DNA of 32,780 nucleotides from Candidatus Dadabacteria bacterium (GCA_023250035.1 JAHFBK010000010.1:1-32780), one strand, 5' to 3'; numbered from the stretch's first letter, positions 1 through 10,613 are shown. The notes: generated by a model not told the origin, from the letters alone. Translations and numbers: made by a program.

Positions 1-111
1 CGAAAACGACCATTTTTCTGGATAACGATGGCTTATCAAGGTCTAGTTTATATGTTATATATATTTAGCTGTCGATAGAGAAAGTTGAAAGAAAGCATAA
101 GTGATTAAATT

Positions 112-1428
112 ATGCGTGTAATTCTTGTAGGGCTAAACTATAAGACTGCCCCGGTTGAGGTTAGGGAGCGATTTTCCTTCTCCCAATCTCTGCTTGAAGC
201 AGGGCTTTCAAAATTATCTCAACTAAAGAATGTTGAGGAGTGTCTTATACTTTCTACGTGCAATCGTGTTGAGATTTACGCTGCATCGGAAAAGGCTGAA
301 GAGTGCGTAGAAGATATTAAAAAATTTCTCTCCGATTTTCATAAGGTTGTCTTAGATCACTTCTCTTCCTATCTTTACGTTATGTTAGATCAAACGGCAG
401 TTAGGCATCTTTTTAGGGTAGCATCTAGTTTAGACTCTATGGTGATCGGAGAGCCACAGATCTTGGGCCAAGTAAAAGAAGCCTACAGAGCTGCTCATAT
501 TATGCGTACATCTGGGCTTATTCTTAACCGCCTATTTCATAGCGCTTTTTTTGTGGCAAAAAGGGTTAGAGCAGAGACTAAAATCGGAAGTCAGGCGGTA
601 TCAGTAAGCTACGCTGCTGTTGAACTTGCAAAAAGAATTTTTGACGATCTTTCAAAGAGGACTGTAATGGTCATTGGCACGGGGGATATGGCGGAGCTCG
701 CGGCCAAGCATCTTGTTGCAGCTAGTATAAAGGATTTAGTAATTGCGAATCGAACATTTGAAAGTGCTGAGTCACTCGCTTACAGGCTTAAGGGGAAAGC
801 GATAAGAATCGAGGAGGTTCATTATTTCCTTAGAAACGTGGATATTGTAATTACAGCCACAGGCTCTTCAGATTTTATCATTAGACCACAGCACGTGCGT
901 GAGGCTCTCAAACTAAGAAAAAACGAACCTATGTTTATGATCGACATGGCTGTTCCACGTGATATTGACCCGAGGGTAGAAGAGATTCCAAATATCTATC
1001 TTTACGACATAGATGATCTAAACGGCGTGCTTGATGAAAATCTGAAAATAAGACGTGAGCACGCAAAAAAGGCTGAAGAGATCGTTCTTCAAGGAGAGCA
1101 GGATTTTCAAAAGTGGATTAATGGTTTAAGCGTTGTTCCTGCAATAATATCACTAAGGAAGAGGTTTGAGGAAATAAAAGACGTCGAGGTCCAAAAGGCG
1201 CTTCGTAGATTATCAAGTTTATCTGAAAGAGAGATGAAGATAATTGAAGGCATGGCGGCAGGTATCGTCGGAAAGATTCTTCATAACCCGGTAACTAACC
1301 TGAAGAGAGAAACTGCTACTTCTCTCGGATCTCTTTATGTGGACACACTCAATAGATTGTTCGAACTTGATGGCAAGGATGAATTTTTAGAAGAGAACGA
1401 TGAGGCAAGCGCTAAGGATTGGGAGTAG
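112..1428 (+). CDS. hemA: Glutamyl-tRNA reductase
   Basis: 438 aa ORF. Contains LSTCNRVEIY, GEPQILGQVKEAY and VIGTGDMAELAAKHL motifs typical of GluTR; followed by hemC. Confidence 0.97.
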   Translation: MRVILVGLNYKTAPVEVRERFSFSQSLLEAGLSKLSQLKNVEECLILSTCNRVEIYAASEKAEECVEDIKKFLSDFHKVVLDHFSSYLYVMLDQTAVRHLFRVASSLDSMVIGEPQILGQVKEAYRAAHIMRTSGLILNRLFHSAFFVAKRVRAETKIGSQAVSVSYAAVELAKRIFDDLSKRTVMVIGTGDMAELAAKHLVAASIKDLVIANRTFESAESLAYRLKGKAIRIEEVHYFLRNVDIVITATGSSDFIIRPQHVREALKLRKNEPMFMIDMAVPRDIDPRVEEIPNIYLYDIDDLNGVLDENLKIRREHAKKAEEIVLQGEQDFQKWINGLSVVPAIISLRKRFEEIKDVEVQKALRRLSSLSEREMKIIEGMAAGIVGKILHNPVTNLKRETATSLGSLYVDTLNRLFELDGKDEFLEENDEASAKDWE

Positions 1429-2323
1429 AGGAAGCAGTCTTGCACTCTTGCAAGCAGAGTTTATTAGAAGTCTTATCAAGTCCAAATTCCCTGAGATAAC
1501 AGCCGAGCTACATATAATCCGAACAACTGGTGATAAAATCCTGGACTCGCCGCTTTCTGAGATCGGTGGGAAAGGGGTGTTTGTCAAAGAGATTGAAGAT
1601 GCCCTCATTCGAAATGAGATTGACATCGCTGTGCATAGTATGAAAGATCTTCCAACAACACTTCCCAATGGACTTACTATTGGGGCGGTGGCTGAAAGGC
1701 ATGACCCAAGAGATGCGTTAGTATCAAAAAACGATATAAAATTTAATGAGCTTCCAAAAGGGGCTAAAGTCGGGACGAGCAGTCTCAGGCGGCAGGCTCA
1801 ACTTCTTAACCTCAGACCTGACCTTCAAATTCTTCCGCTAAGGGGAAACGTTGATACAAGAGTTAGAAAAGTAAGAAGCGAGGGACTGGATTCTGCAGTT
1901 CTTGCATTAGCAGGTTTAGAAAGGATGGGATTTAAAAATGATATAACTGAAATATTTCCTGTTGATGTGCTTGTTCCTGCTCCGGGACAGGGGGTATTGG
2001 CAGTTGAGTGTAGAGAAGATGATAGAGAAATAAATGATATAATCTCCCAAATAAATCATAAAGAGTCTAATATTGGTGCTTCTGCCGAAAGGGCTTTCCT
2101 TGCTGAACTCGGGGGTGGTTGCCAGGTTCCTATGGGTTGCTATGCACGGATTAAGAAAGACAGAATTTACATTCTCGGCTTGATTGCTTCTACTGATGGC
2201 AGAGAGATAATTAGGGAGGAGATTGACGGTTCAGTAGAGATTCATCAGGCCCTTGGAAGAGAACTTGCTCTGAGAATACTTAATAAGGGTGGAAGGGAGA
2301 TTCTTTCAAAGGGAGCCAGATAA
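1400..2323 (+). CDS. hemC: Hydroxymethylbilane synthase (porphobilinogen deaminase)
   Basis: 307 aa ORF with RIGSRGSSLALLQ, HSMKDLPT, GTSSLRRQAQL, LRGNVDTRVRK and GGGCQVPMG. Overlaps the hemA 3' end by 29 nt. Confidence 0.97.
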   Translation: MRQALRIGSRGSSLALLQAEFIRSLIKSKFPEITAELHIIRTTGDKILDSPLSEIGGKGVFVKEIEDALIRNEIDIAVHSMKDLPTTLPNGLTIGAVAERHDPRDALVSKNDIKFNELPKGAKVGTSSLRRQAQLLNLRPDLQILPLRGNVDTRVRKVRSEGLDSAVLALAGLERMGFKNDITEIFPVDVLVPAPGQGVLAVECREDDREINDIISQINHKESNIGASAERAFLAELGGGCQVPMGCYARIKKDRIYILGLIASTDGREIIREEIDGSVEIHQALGRELALRILNKGGREILSKGAR

Positions 2324-2552
2324 ACTGTGGAGCACCTCTTTCTAGTTTCGGATTTAAATCCCTTCTCTTTGATAATTCGTTTTCCGTAACCTGAAATCAG
2401 AGTATCTGAATAACAAAACCTCGTAGCAACCGAAGGGAATATCCATATATATCCGATACCCTGTAGCCTGCTGAATGGTATTTTATTTTTAATTTTATTT
2501 GTACTCTATTTTATTTTCGTGATATTATGATAAAACCAGATGGAGAAAAAAT

Positions 2553-3386
2553 ATGCTCTACGAAAATCTGTCAGACATCACCTTTGCTTTCTTAGATGTT
2601 GAAACTACAGGTCTTGACCCTTATTTGGGAGACAGAGTATGTGAAATAGCAATTCTCAAAACAAGAAGCGGTAAGATCTTAGATAAATTTGAAACACTTA
2701 TAAACCCTGGAAGGAATATGCCTCCTCAAGCTGTGTCTGTAAATGGAATAACGAATGAGATGGTAAAAAATGCCCTCTTTTTTAGAGACATAGCTTGGGA
2801 TGTTATAAATTCGCTAAAAGGAACAGTAATAGTAGCACACAACGCATCGTTTGATTTGGGTTTTTTGCTTGCAGAGTTTTCAAATATCAAACTTTTACCT
2901 CCGGAGAATATAGTGATTGATACGCTCAGCATTGCAAGGAGGTATTATAGTTTCCCTAGTAATAGTCTTGGGAAAATAGCAAGGCATCTGGGGATTTCAG
3001 TTGTTGGCGTGCACAGGGCTTTTGGTGATGTAAGGATAACGAAGGAGGTTTTTGAATATTTTCTTCTGGATTTGGAAAGAAGAGGTATAAGAATTAAACG
3101 ATTAAAGGATATGCTTAAACTCCAGGGAGGACCTATAGTATTCGAGAAATCAAACGAGTTGGTTCTTCCACCAGTTATCGAGGAGGCTCTTAGAGCTAAA
3201 GGGAAACTTCAGATAAAATACCTCTCAGCATATAGCGAAACCACCTCAACAAGAATTATCGAGCCTATAGAGGTCAACGTAAGCGGAAGCTACACATATC
3301 TTCTAGCTTTTTGCCACCTAAGAAAAGAAAAGTGCAGCTTTAGGCTCGACCGTATACTCGAGGTTAAAACTATTTCCTCATTTTAA
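2553..3386 (+). CDS. DnaQ-like 3'-5' exonuclease (DNA pol III epsilon family) with a probable C-terminal WYL-like domain
   Basis: Exonuclease motifs FLDVETTGLDP, VAHNASFDLGFL and HRAFGDVRIT. The C-terminus LQIKYLSAYSETTSTRIIEPIEV...YLLAFCHLRKEKCSFRLDRILEV resembles a WYL domain. Confidence 0.85.
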   Translation: MLYENLSDITFAFLDVETTGLDPYLGDRVCEIAILKTRSGKILDKFETLINPGRNMPPQAVSVNGITNEMVKNALFFRDIAWDVINSLKGTVIVAHNASFDLGFLLAEFSNIKLLPPENIVIDTLSIARRYYSFPSNSLGKIARHLGISVVGVHRAFGDVRITKEVFEYFLLDLERRGIRIKRLKDMLKLQGGPIVFEKSNELVLPPVIEEALRAKGKLQIKYLSAYSETTSTRIIEPIEVNVSGSYTYLLAFCHLRKEKCSFRLDRILEVKTISSF

Positions 3387-3399
3387 TCTAAAAAAAAGC

Positions 3400-3687
3400 T
3401 TATTCAGTCGGTTCTTCAGCCTGCGGTGTGCCTTCAGGAGCAGGGCTTGGTTGTGCTAAAGCAGCAAGCTGGCTCTTTAGCTGTTCGTTTTCTGTTGTCA
3501 ATGTGTTAACTTGGTTAGTGAGTTCTTGTATCTTACTCTCTAGATCAGTTTTGTCTTTTGTAAGTTGTTCAGCTTCTGCTTTAAGTTTTTCGTATTCTGC
3601 CTTGATTCGGCCACCTTCACAACCAGCCATTATTGAAACCGATAAGAACATTACTAATGCAACAAACGTTACTGTAACCTTTCTCAT
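3400..3687 (-). CDS. Small coiled-coil lipoprotein
   Basis: 95 aa. N-terminal signal with lipobox-like SIMAGC, then a heptad-rich K/E/L segment and a Pro/Glu-rich tail. Confidence 0.7.
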   Translation of the reverse strand: MRKVTVTFVALVMFLSVSIMAGCEGGRIKAEYEKLKAEAEQLTKDKTDLESKIQELTNQVNTLTTENEQLKSQLAALAQPSPAPEGTPQAEEPTE

Positions 3688-3911
3688 ATTTACTACCTCC
3701 TTGCAAATTCCTTTTTGGGTAATTTAATCTATATTCATTACATTTAAATGTCAATAAGGAAGTTATTGGAGAGTAATTATAGAGGATTCATAGTAAATCA
3801 ATCGTCGAAGTATAGGCTAAGAGAGCGCCGGTGTCCCTATAAGATGTCTTTATCTAACTCTACGGCTCATTGTTTTATTAGGTTGATACCTTAGTTAAGA
3901 GAGGGATAATA

Positions 3912-3940
3912 TTGACGATTAGTATTGTCTGATGCATAAT
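3912..3940 (+). promoter_or_regulatory. Candidate sigma70 promoter for the NusG-like/manC/ugd unit
   Basis: TTGACG (3912-3917), 17 nt spacer, CATAAT (3935-3940). Implies a leader of roughly 115 nt before the ORF at 4064. Confidence 0.45.
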
Positions 3941-4063
3941 ATTTCTAATTTTTTCAACTTGTCTGTCTTTTTGATAATGAAAAAATTCGGATGGAGATAG
4001 GGTAGGGTGGATAAGTAATAAAACCTTCACAGCACAAAGTAAGCTGAAATAGATAAGTTTAAG

Positions 4064-4648
4064 ATGGGCTTTTTTTATAAAGAGAAAATCGGTGATATGA
4101 CCACTCACGCATACAGGTTGCCTTCTGCCATTACGGTTTTTGGCAATGAAGAAGATAAACAGTGGTATGCCATATATACTAGAAGTAGGCATGAAAAGAT
4201 TGTTTATGAACTTCTTAATGATAAAGGGATAGAGACTTTCCTGCCGCTTAGAGTATTTTTAAGTCAGTGGAAAGATAGGAAAAAGAAGATCGAATCTCCT
4301 TTATTCCCAGGATATTTATTTACACGTATTAATATATTGGATGACTTTACAAAAGTGATAACCTCTAAGGGGGTTGTAAAGATCTTAGGTACAAATGGAA
4401 CTCCTATCCCTATACCAATTAATGAAATAGATTCAGTAAAAACCCTTCTTAAAAGTGGTTTAAAGTATGACCCTTATCCATATCTTAAATCTGGAATGAA
4501 AGTGCAGGTAATAAGGGGCCCCTTACAAGGAATAATTGGAAAAATAAATGAAAGGCTTGGAAAGTATAAGCTGCTTATCTCTATTGAGCTAATAAAACGA
4601 TCCATCTCAGTAGAAATTGATGTGAAGGACATCGAACCTATAGAATAG
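4064..4648 (+). CDS. NusG/RfaH/UpxY-family transcription antitermination protein
   Basis: WYAIYTRSRHEKIVYELLNDKGIETFLP...FPGYLFTRI (NGN domain) and KSGMKVQVIRGPLQGIIGKI (KOW). Directly upstream of polysaccharide precursor genes. A downstream ATG (MTTHAYRL...) could be the real start. Confidence 0.88.
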   Translation: MGFFYKEKIGDMTTHAYRLPSAITVFGNEEDKQWYAIYTRSRHEKIVYELLNDKGIETFLPLRVFLSQWKDRKKKIESPLFPGYLFTRINILDDFTKVITSKGVVKILGTNGTPIPIPINEIDSVKTLLKSGLKYDPYPYLKSGMKVQVIRGPLQGIIGKINERLGKYKLLISIELIKRSISVEIDVKDIEPIE

Positions 4649-4751
4649 ACTGTTAGAATGTCAAATTTTATATGTTTAAAAACTGAATTATTTTTTAGAA
4701 CGCTTTGTAAGGTAGTTTGAAGATGTCTATAGTTAAAAGGCAAGTTTAGTT

Positions 4752-6188
4752 ATGTTCGATAATGAAATGGAGGTCTACGCTATTCTACTTGCCGGGGGAG
4801 TGGGCACACGTCTATGGCCATTATCAAGAGAACTCTTACCCAAGCAATTCATCAGTCTTAATGGCTCGGACTCGCTAATACAGAGTACAATTAAGAGGCT
4901 TCTTCCAATAATTGATGTAGAAAAATTAAGGATTGTATGTGGAGAATCTCACTATCAAGAGATCAAAAGGCATATAGAAACCGTGTCTATTTCCCCAACA
5001 GATAAAATTATTACCGAGCCATGCGGACGGAATACTGCACCGGCCATTCTTCTAGCCACTCTAAACATTTTGAAATCAGATAAGGATGCTGTTGTTCTAG
5101 TCTTTCCCGCTGATCACATGATCTCCAACATACTACAATTTCACAAAATAATAATAGCAGCGATTAATCTTGCAAAAATCGAATTTATTGTAACATTGGG
5201 TGTAAAACCCACATATCCGGAAACAGGCTATGGATATATAGAAGGTGGAGAAGCGATAAACGAAGGTGCTCTTTCTATTAAAAGGTTTGTGGAAAAACCG
5301 GATGAAAAAACAGCAGAGGATTATATTAAAAGAGGAAACTTTTTTTGGAATAGTGGTATGTTTGCTTTCAAGGCTTCTGTTATTATGAGAGAATTTGAAG
5401 CTTATGAACCTGCTCTTCTAAAAAGTATGTGGCATATGGTTTCAATTGGTAGCACGCTTACGACCGAAGAGTATAGTAAGCTCCCAACTATATCCTTTGA
5501 TTATGCCATAATGGAGAAGACAAAAAGGGGTGTTGTCATCCCTTCTGATTTCGGATGGAGCGATATTGGTTCTTGGAAATCCCTCTATGCTTTTCTTCCA
5601 AAGGACAAGGATAATAATGTGATAGAAGGAGATGTCATTTCAAGCGATACAAGGGACTGTTTTATCAAGGGTGAAGGGAGACTAATAGTAACGAGTGGTC
5701 TTAGAAATATAGCAGTGGTAGAAACGGCTGATGCAGTTTTAGTTTCTGACTTGGACAGAAGTAAAGATATTAAGTCTATAGTTAATGACCTAGCAGTTAA
5801 AGGACGCAGGGAATACCAAACACACACGAAGGTTTACCGTCCTTGGGGTTACTATTTAGTGTTAGAAGAAAAGGATAATACAAAAGTTAAAAGAATCGTT
5901 GTCAACCCAGGTGCAAGATTGTCTCTTCAAAAGCATCACCATAGAAGTGAACACTGGGTTATAGTTCAAGGTATTGCAAAAGTTATTAATGGTGATCTCA
6001 CATTAATTTTGGAAGAGAAACAGTCCACATATATTCCCCAAAACAATCTTCATCGCATTGAGAATATAGGCAAAATTCCACTTGAAATAGTTGAGGTAGA
6101 AATTGGAGATTACCTAGAAGAAGATGATATCGTTCGCTATGAGGATGATTTTGGAAGGGCGGATTCTAATGCTTTAAAGAAAAATTAA
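4752..6188 (+). CDS. manC: Mannose-1-phosphate guanylyltransferase / mannose-6-phosphate isomerase (type II, bifunctional)
   Basis: LLAGGVGTRLWPLSRELLPKQF, FVEKPDEKTAEDY, FGWSDIGSW, and a C-terminal cupin RPWGYYLVLEE...LQKHHHRSEHW. Confidence 0.93.
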   Translation: MFDNEMEVYAILLAGGVGTRLWPLSRELLPKQFISLNGSDSLIQSTIKRLLPIIDVEKLRIVCGESHYQEIKRHIETVSISPTDKIITEPCGRNTAPAILLATLNILKSDKDAVVLVFPADHMISNILQFHKIIIAAINLAKIEFIVTLGVKPTYPETGYGYIEGGEAINEGALSIKRFVEKPDEKTAEDYIKRGNFFWNSGMFAFKASVIMREFEAYEPALLKSMWHMVSIGSTLTTEEYSKLPTISFDYAIMEKTKRGVVIPSDFGWSDIGSWKSLYAFLPKDKDNNVIEGDVISSDTRDCFIKGEGRLIVTSGLRNIAVVETADAVLVSDLDRSKDIKSIVNDLAVKGRREYQTHTKVYRPWGYYLVLEEKDNTKVKRIVVNPGARLSLQKHHHRSEHWVIVQGIAKVINGDLTLILEEKQSTYIPQNNLHRIENIGKIPLEIVEVEIGDYLEEDDIVRYEDDFGRADSNALKKN

Positions 6189-6354
6189 AATGATTATGCT
6201 TTATTAAGGAATTCTGATAGGATCAACGAGCTTGTCTTTAATATTAAAAATAGGCGATTGGAAAATAAACATTGAAATGGTATCTTGATAAACTTAAATT
6301 AAAATATAGGTGGATATTCAGGAAACAGCAGTCATAGACTAAAAGGAGGCCTAG

Positions 6355-7770
6355 ATGAAAATCATAGTTGTAGGAACTGGGTATGTAGGGTTAGTACATG
6401 CTGCAGTGTGTTCTGAATATGGACATGAAGTATATGCATACGACAACGACCTTGAGAAGGTTAATGCGTTTTCAACTGGAAAAGCTGAGAATATTGAAAG
6501 CTACGTTAATGAACCCGGTCTTAGTAACATTATAAGGGAGACGCTAGGTAGGTACTTATTCTTCTCTACATATTTTGAATCAATAGCGGAGGGCTCGGAT
6601 GTAATTTTCTTATGTTTACCTACACCACCTAATCTTGACGGTTCAACTGATCTAAGTATCTATAACACTGTCGTTGAGCTAATGGCTCAGATTCTAGCAA
6701 GACGAAGAGACAAGCGAAGAGTTGTTATCGTGAATAAAAGCACAGTTCCTATTGGTACTACAAGACACCTGCAGAGGATTCTATCTCAACATAAGGTTCC
6801 AAACTTTGGTATTGCCTCAAACCCTGAATTCCTTGCAGAAGGCACAGCAGTAGATCAGGCACGAAGACCTGATCGCGTTGTGGTAGGTTGTGACTATGAA
6901 GAGGACTTTAAAAACCTACGTCGTGTGTATTCCCAATTTGTAAATCATGTCAGAATAAAATATATAGAGACAACCCCAGAGACAGCCGAGTCTATAAAAT
7001 ACGTTGCTAACACTATGCTCTTAACATATATATCATTTTGGAATGGTGTGGGAGCAAAGATCGGAGAAAGGATCTCCAATGTAAAAATTGATGATTTGAG
7101 AATAGGAGTAACAGCGGATGAAAGAATAAGCACCTGGGGGTCGTTTGTGAGTAACGGGGCTGGTGGAAGTTGTTTTGGAAAGGATATTCGTTCACTTATT
7201 TATCAATTGAGACGTCTTGATGTAAATACTAAGATGCTCGAGGCCTCTTATGAAGTGAACGAATATCAAAAAATCTATCTGGTTGAAAGAGCTATTACTG
7301 AGGCTGGTTTCGAGTTTAATAACAAAACGGTTGCTGTGCTAGGACTGGCATTTAAAAAGCAGACCAATGACATGCGTGATGCCTCTTCAATTAGGGTCAT
7401 AGAATCGCTGCTTGGAAAGGGTGTAGCCAAAATAAATGCATATGATCCATTGGCTATCGAAGCAGCTAAATCTGTTTTTAGTCCATTGAAGAACATCCTT
7501 TTTGAAAAGATAGTTTACTGTCAGACCCCGAAAGAGGCTCTCGAAGGCTCTCATGCGGTATTTATATCATCCGATTGTGATGAATTTCGTGGACTTTCAG
7601 GTACTATAGAAAATGTTGTTAACTTGCCTTATTTGATAATAGATGGAAGGCGCATGATCCCTGATTATCAAGAGCTGATTAACAAAGGATACGATTATCT
7701 TGCGGTGGGAGCATCCTATATTAGGGGAAATGCAAAGGGTGAGGAAAGACCCCATCTCAAGGTGCTATAA
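6355..7770 (+). CDS. UDP-glucose/GDP-mannose dehydrogenase family protein
   Basis: VVGTGYVGLVHAAVCSEYGHEV, IVNKSTVPIGTT, SNPEFLAEGTAV, GAGGSCFGKD, LGLAFKKQTNDMRDASS. Likely UDP-glucose 6-dehydrogenase; substrate not certain. Confidence 0.9.
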   Translation: MKIIVVGTGYVGLVHAAVCSEYGHEVYAYDNDLEKVNAFSTGKAENIESYVNEPGLSNIIRETLGRYLFFSTYFESIAEGSDVIFLCLPTPPNLDGSTDLSIYNTVVELMAQILARRRDKRRVVIVNKSTVPIGTTRHLQRILSQHKVPNFGIASNPEFLAEGTAVDQARRPDRVVVGCDYEEDFKNLRRVYSQFVNHVRIKYIETTPETAESIKYVANTMLLTYISFWNGVGAKIGERISNVKIDDLRIGVTADERISTWGSFVSNGAGGSCFGKDIRSLIYQLRRLDVNTKMLEASYEVNEYQKIYLVERAITEAGFEFNNKTVAVLGLAFKKQTNDMRDASSIRVIESLLGKGVAKINAYDPLAIEAAKSVFSPLKNILFEKIVYCQTPKEALEGSHAVFISSDCDEFRGLSGTIENVVNLPYLIIDGRRMIPDYQELINKGYDYLAVGASYIRGNAKGEERPHLKVL

Positions 7771-7773
7771 ATA

Positions 7774-9366
7774 TTAAGGTTGGTGTTGTTCTCGGAGCAA
7801 GTCCATCATTGTTTTTACAGGATTAAATACAATTTTAGGAACTTCAACGAAAACAGTATTCCACTTAGCCATGCCACCGTTCCACAGTCCGGGCATCTCA
7901 AGCGCTTTAAGTTCTCTGCCATTGGTAGATCTAATTGATATAAATCCTGTGTTAGGATCCGTAAAATCCAAAAGATTAAATGTTCTTCCTAAATAGTCAC
8001 GAACCCCACAAACTAAATCAACAGGATTAAAATGGGTAGCAGATTCCCATATGGCTCTTTGTTCGTCTGATTCCAAATTAACCTGAGATGACTCTACAAT
8101 TTGTAATGATAAAGTATTATCTTCATGCTTTACCCAAAAAGGTGCGCCCCCTTGTTCACCATCATTCTTAACCATTCCGCATACCCTAAGCGGTCTGTTG
8201 AATCTTGAAAAAAGAAAATTAACTCTTTCATCTTTTGAGCTTTGCACCAAGCCTTCGGGTGGAATGATAGAGAGTTGATAACGAGCAAATTCGGACATCT
8301 TCTTGAGTAGTTGCTCATCAACATCTCTCCTAGACAACCTTTCTAAGTAACCGAATATCTCGTTTTGCAAATTTATTAAATACCCTCCAATGGCCTTAGT
8401 ATAAATTTTAATATCTTGCTTTATTTGATCAGGCACCACGTTATCTATATTCTTTATGAATATAATGTCTCCTTTGATGTCATTAAGATTTTCTAATAAG
8501 GCTCCATGTCCCCCTGGTCGAAATACAAGTCTTCCTTCCCTATCTCGAAATGGTTTATTTTCTAAATCTACGGCGATAGTATCTGTTGAAGACTTTTGAG
8601 TGGAAAAGGTTGTTTCATATTTCACTCCTGAATTTTCGTAGCGACTTAAGAACTTCGCTATATGTTCTTTTATAGTGTCTAGGTGAACAGGAGATACTGT
8701 AAAATGCACCCGAGTAACTCCGTTTTTATCCAGCTTGTAGAGCGCTGCGACAACGAGATGTTCTTCAAAGGGGGTGCGAGAATAGTCGGTATACTGATGA
8801 AACTTTATAAGTCCTTTGGGGATATTAGCGTAGTTAAGCCCTTTTGATGTCAAAATATTTTCTAGAATTTCCTTATACTGACCACTTGATATAAGGGCTT
8901 CAATATCTAAACTGTTTTTTGACATTGCTGATTTCAAATCTTCATAAAATGGTAACTGCTTTATTCCCTTTATAAATTGGAAAAAGGTTATATAATCTGA
9001 ATCACCTTTATCAGCCTTGGCAGAAATATGTCTTACATCAATCTTTTCATAACGATTATTGAAAGAAAGCAATAAGTTAAACATTCGACTTGAAGCGCCC
9101 GATGCGGGGGTAAATTTCATTACTCTTCCGGATAAGGCGGCTTGCGAATAAATCTCTACTAGTCTATGGAGGCCACTTTTCTCAATTACAGTGATACCAT
9201 CACTTATAGTGCAAGGCCTAAGCAAGTTTATAAAGGGTATCCCTTTTTTGAAAGTCTCTATTTGAGATATGACCTTTTGGAGCGTAAGTCCTCTAGACTT
9301 AAATTGCTTAATATCTTTTTTATCAAAAACTAAATCGCACATCTTTAAGTTATCCTTACTATTCAT
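7774..9366 (-). CDS. DUF4301-type protein
   Basis: 530 aa; FTPASGASSRMF...FHQYTDYSRTPFEEHLVEA-like and FRPGGHGALLENLNDI motifs. Family assignment from memory, not a search. Confidence 0.65.
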   Translation of the reverse strand: MNSKDNLKMCDLVFDKKDIKQFKSRGLTLQKVISQIETFKKGIPFINLLRPCTISDGITVIEKSGLHRLVEIYSQAALSGRVMKFTPASGASSRMFNLLLSFNNRYEKIDVRHISAKADKGDSDYITFFQFIKGIKQLPFYEDLKSAMSKNSLDIEALISSGQYKEILENILTSKGLNYANIPKGLIKFHQYTDYSRTPFEEHLVVAALYKLDKNGVTRVHFTVSPVHLDTIKEHIAKFLSRYENSGVKYETTFSTQKSSTDTIAVDLENKPFRDREGRLVFRPGGHGALLENLNDIKGDIIFIKNIDNVVPDQIKQDIKIYTKAIGGYLINLQNEIFGYLERLSRRDVDEQLLKKMSEFARYQLSIIPPEGLVQSSKDERVNFLFSRFNRPLRVCGMVKNDGEQGGAPFWVKHEDNTLSLQIVESSQVNLESDEQRAIWESATHFNPVDLVCGVRDYLGRTFNLLDFTDPNTGFISIRSTNGRELKALEMPGLWNGGMAKWNTVFVEVPKIVFNPVKTMMDLLREQHQP

Positions 9367-9625
9367 ATATTATATAATTCAATCAAATTGTGGTGTAACA
9401 AAAAGTCGTCATTAATTTCAATATTATGGAATTTATATAGTGCGAAGTATATGACCTCTGTTCATCTAGCCCAGGGTTGAATTTTTTCGTATCTAAATGG
9501 TATTTACTTTATTCACAAGTTCGGCATTTTTCATTCAATTCTGATTACAAATCAAACAAGTGCAGATATTATTTTTCAAGTTGAAATTGCTGGGATTTGG
9601 TTCGTTTCAATCATAAATTTTTGTT

Positions 9626-10594
9626 TTAAAACCACTTATGCCTATAAAACCAAAATATCATTCCACACGGAAGTAACAAACATATAATTAAAGCTAGCAA
9701 GAGTAAAATATTGCTATCAAATGGTATCTTTTCAAAATTCATCCCAAAAAAACCAACAACAAATCCAAGGGGCATAAAGATTGTAGCGATAAGAGTAAGT
9801 CGTTTCATGACTTGATTTAGATTGTTTGATACAGTTGAGAGATAAACATCAAGCATGTTTCCCAGCATATCACGATAGGTGTCTATTATGTCATGAATTC
9901 TAACTAGATGGTCATGGACATCACGTATATAGAGATAGGTCTTCTCTTTGATAAGCCCGTATTCACGTCTATAAATCAAACCAAAGACCTCTCTAAGAGG
10001 TCCCACTATCTTCCTTAATGTTACTAAATCTTGTTTAAGTAAAAATATCTTTGTTAGAAACTCGCGAGTTGGATTGGCAATTACCTTATCCTCAAGGTCA
10101 TCAAGCTCATCCTCGATTGTATCAAGAAGTGGGAAGTACCTGTCTACGAGGGTATCGCTCAACATATAAAATATAAAATCACAACCCTTCTCAAGGGTGT
10201 GAGATTCTCCTTTGCATCGTGCAAGACAAGAATCAACGATTTCCATAGGTTTATTGTGGACCGAAACTATGAATTGTGGACCCAAGAAAATGTGTAGCTC
10301 CTCGGTTTCAATCCTTCCATCGCTATCTAGAAATGAAAGGTGGAGTACATAGAACATATATCCATCGTATTCTTCAAGCTTGGAACGCTGATTTAAACTG
10401 ATGCAGTCTTCAAGCGCGAGATAGTGAAAATTAAAAATTGTACCTAGCCACTCGATTTCTTCTTTGTCATGGTTTTCAATATCTAGCCAGAGAAAGTGGT
10501 TGTTCAGTGAAGGAAAAGTGGCAACCGTAGAACGGTCATCACCTTCTTTAACGATTTTTCCTGCTTCATCCCAGATTAGATACCTTAGAGGCAT
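9626..10594 (-). CDS. corA: CorA-family Mg2+/Co2+ transporter
   Basis: 322 aa; C-terminal FGMNFEKIPF (GMN motif) between two TM helices ending in FYRHKWF. Confidence 0.92.
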   Translation of the reverse strand: MPLRYLIWDEAGKIVKEGDDRSTVATFPSLNNHFLWLDIENHDKEEIEWLGTIFNFHYLALEDCISLNQRSKLEEYDGYMFYVLHLSFLDSDGRIETEELHIFLGPQFIVSVHNKPMEIVDSCLARCKGESHTLEKGCDFIFYMLSDTLVDRYFPLLDTIEDELDDLEDKVIANPTREFLTKIFLLKQDLVTLRKIVGPLREVFGLIYRREYGLIKEKTYLYIRDVHDHLVRIHDIIDTYRDMLGNMLDVYLSTVSNNLNQVMKRLTLIATIFMPLGFVVGFFGMNFEKIPFDSNILLLLALIICLLLPCGMIFWFYRHKWF

Positions 10595-10613
10595 TTTAGT
10601 TCTCCTTATTTAA

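Noticed and set aside
1387-1702. Minus-strand ORFs inside hemA/hemC
   Set aside because: Antisense to well-recognised genes and no recognisable domains; by-products of composition. The same applies to the other short ORFs antisense to annotated CDSs.
2324-2552. Long open minus-strand frame without ATG after hemC (ISGYGKRIIKEKGFKSETRKR...)
   Set aside because: No start codon and no recognisable family; too short to distinguish from chance.
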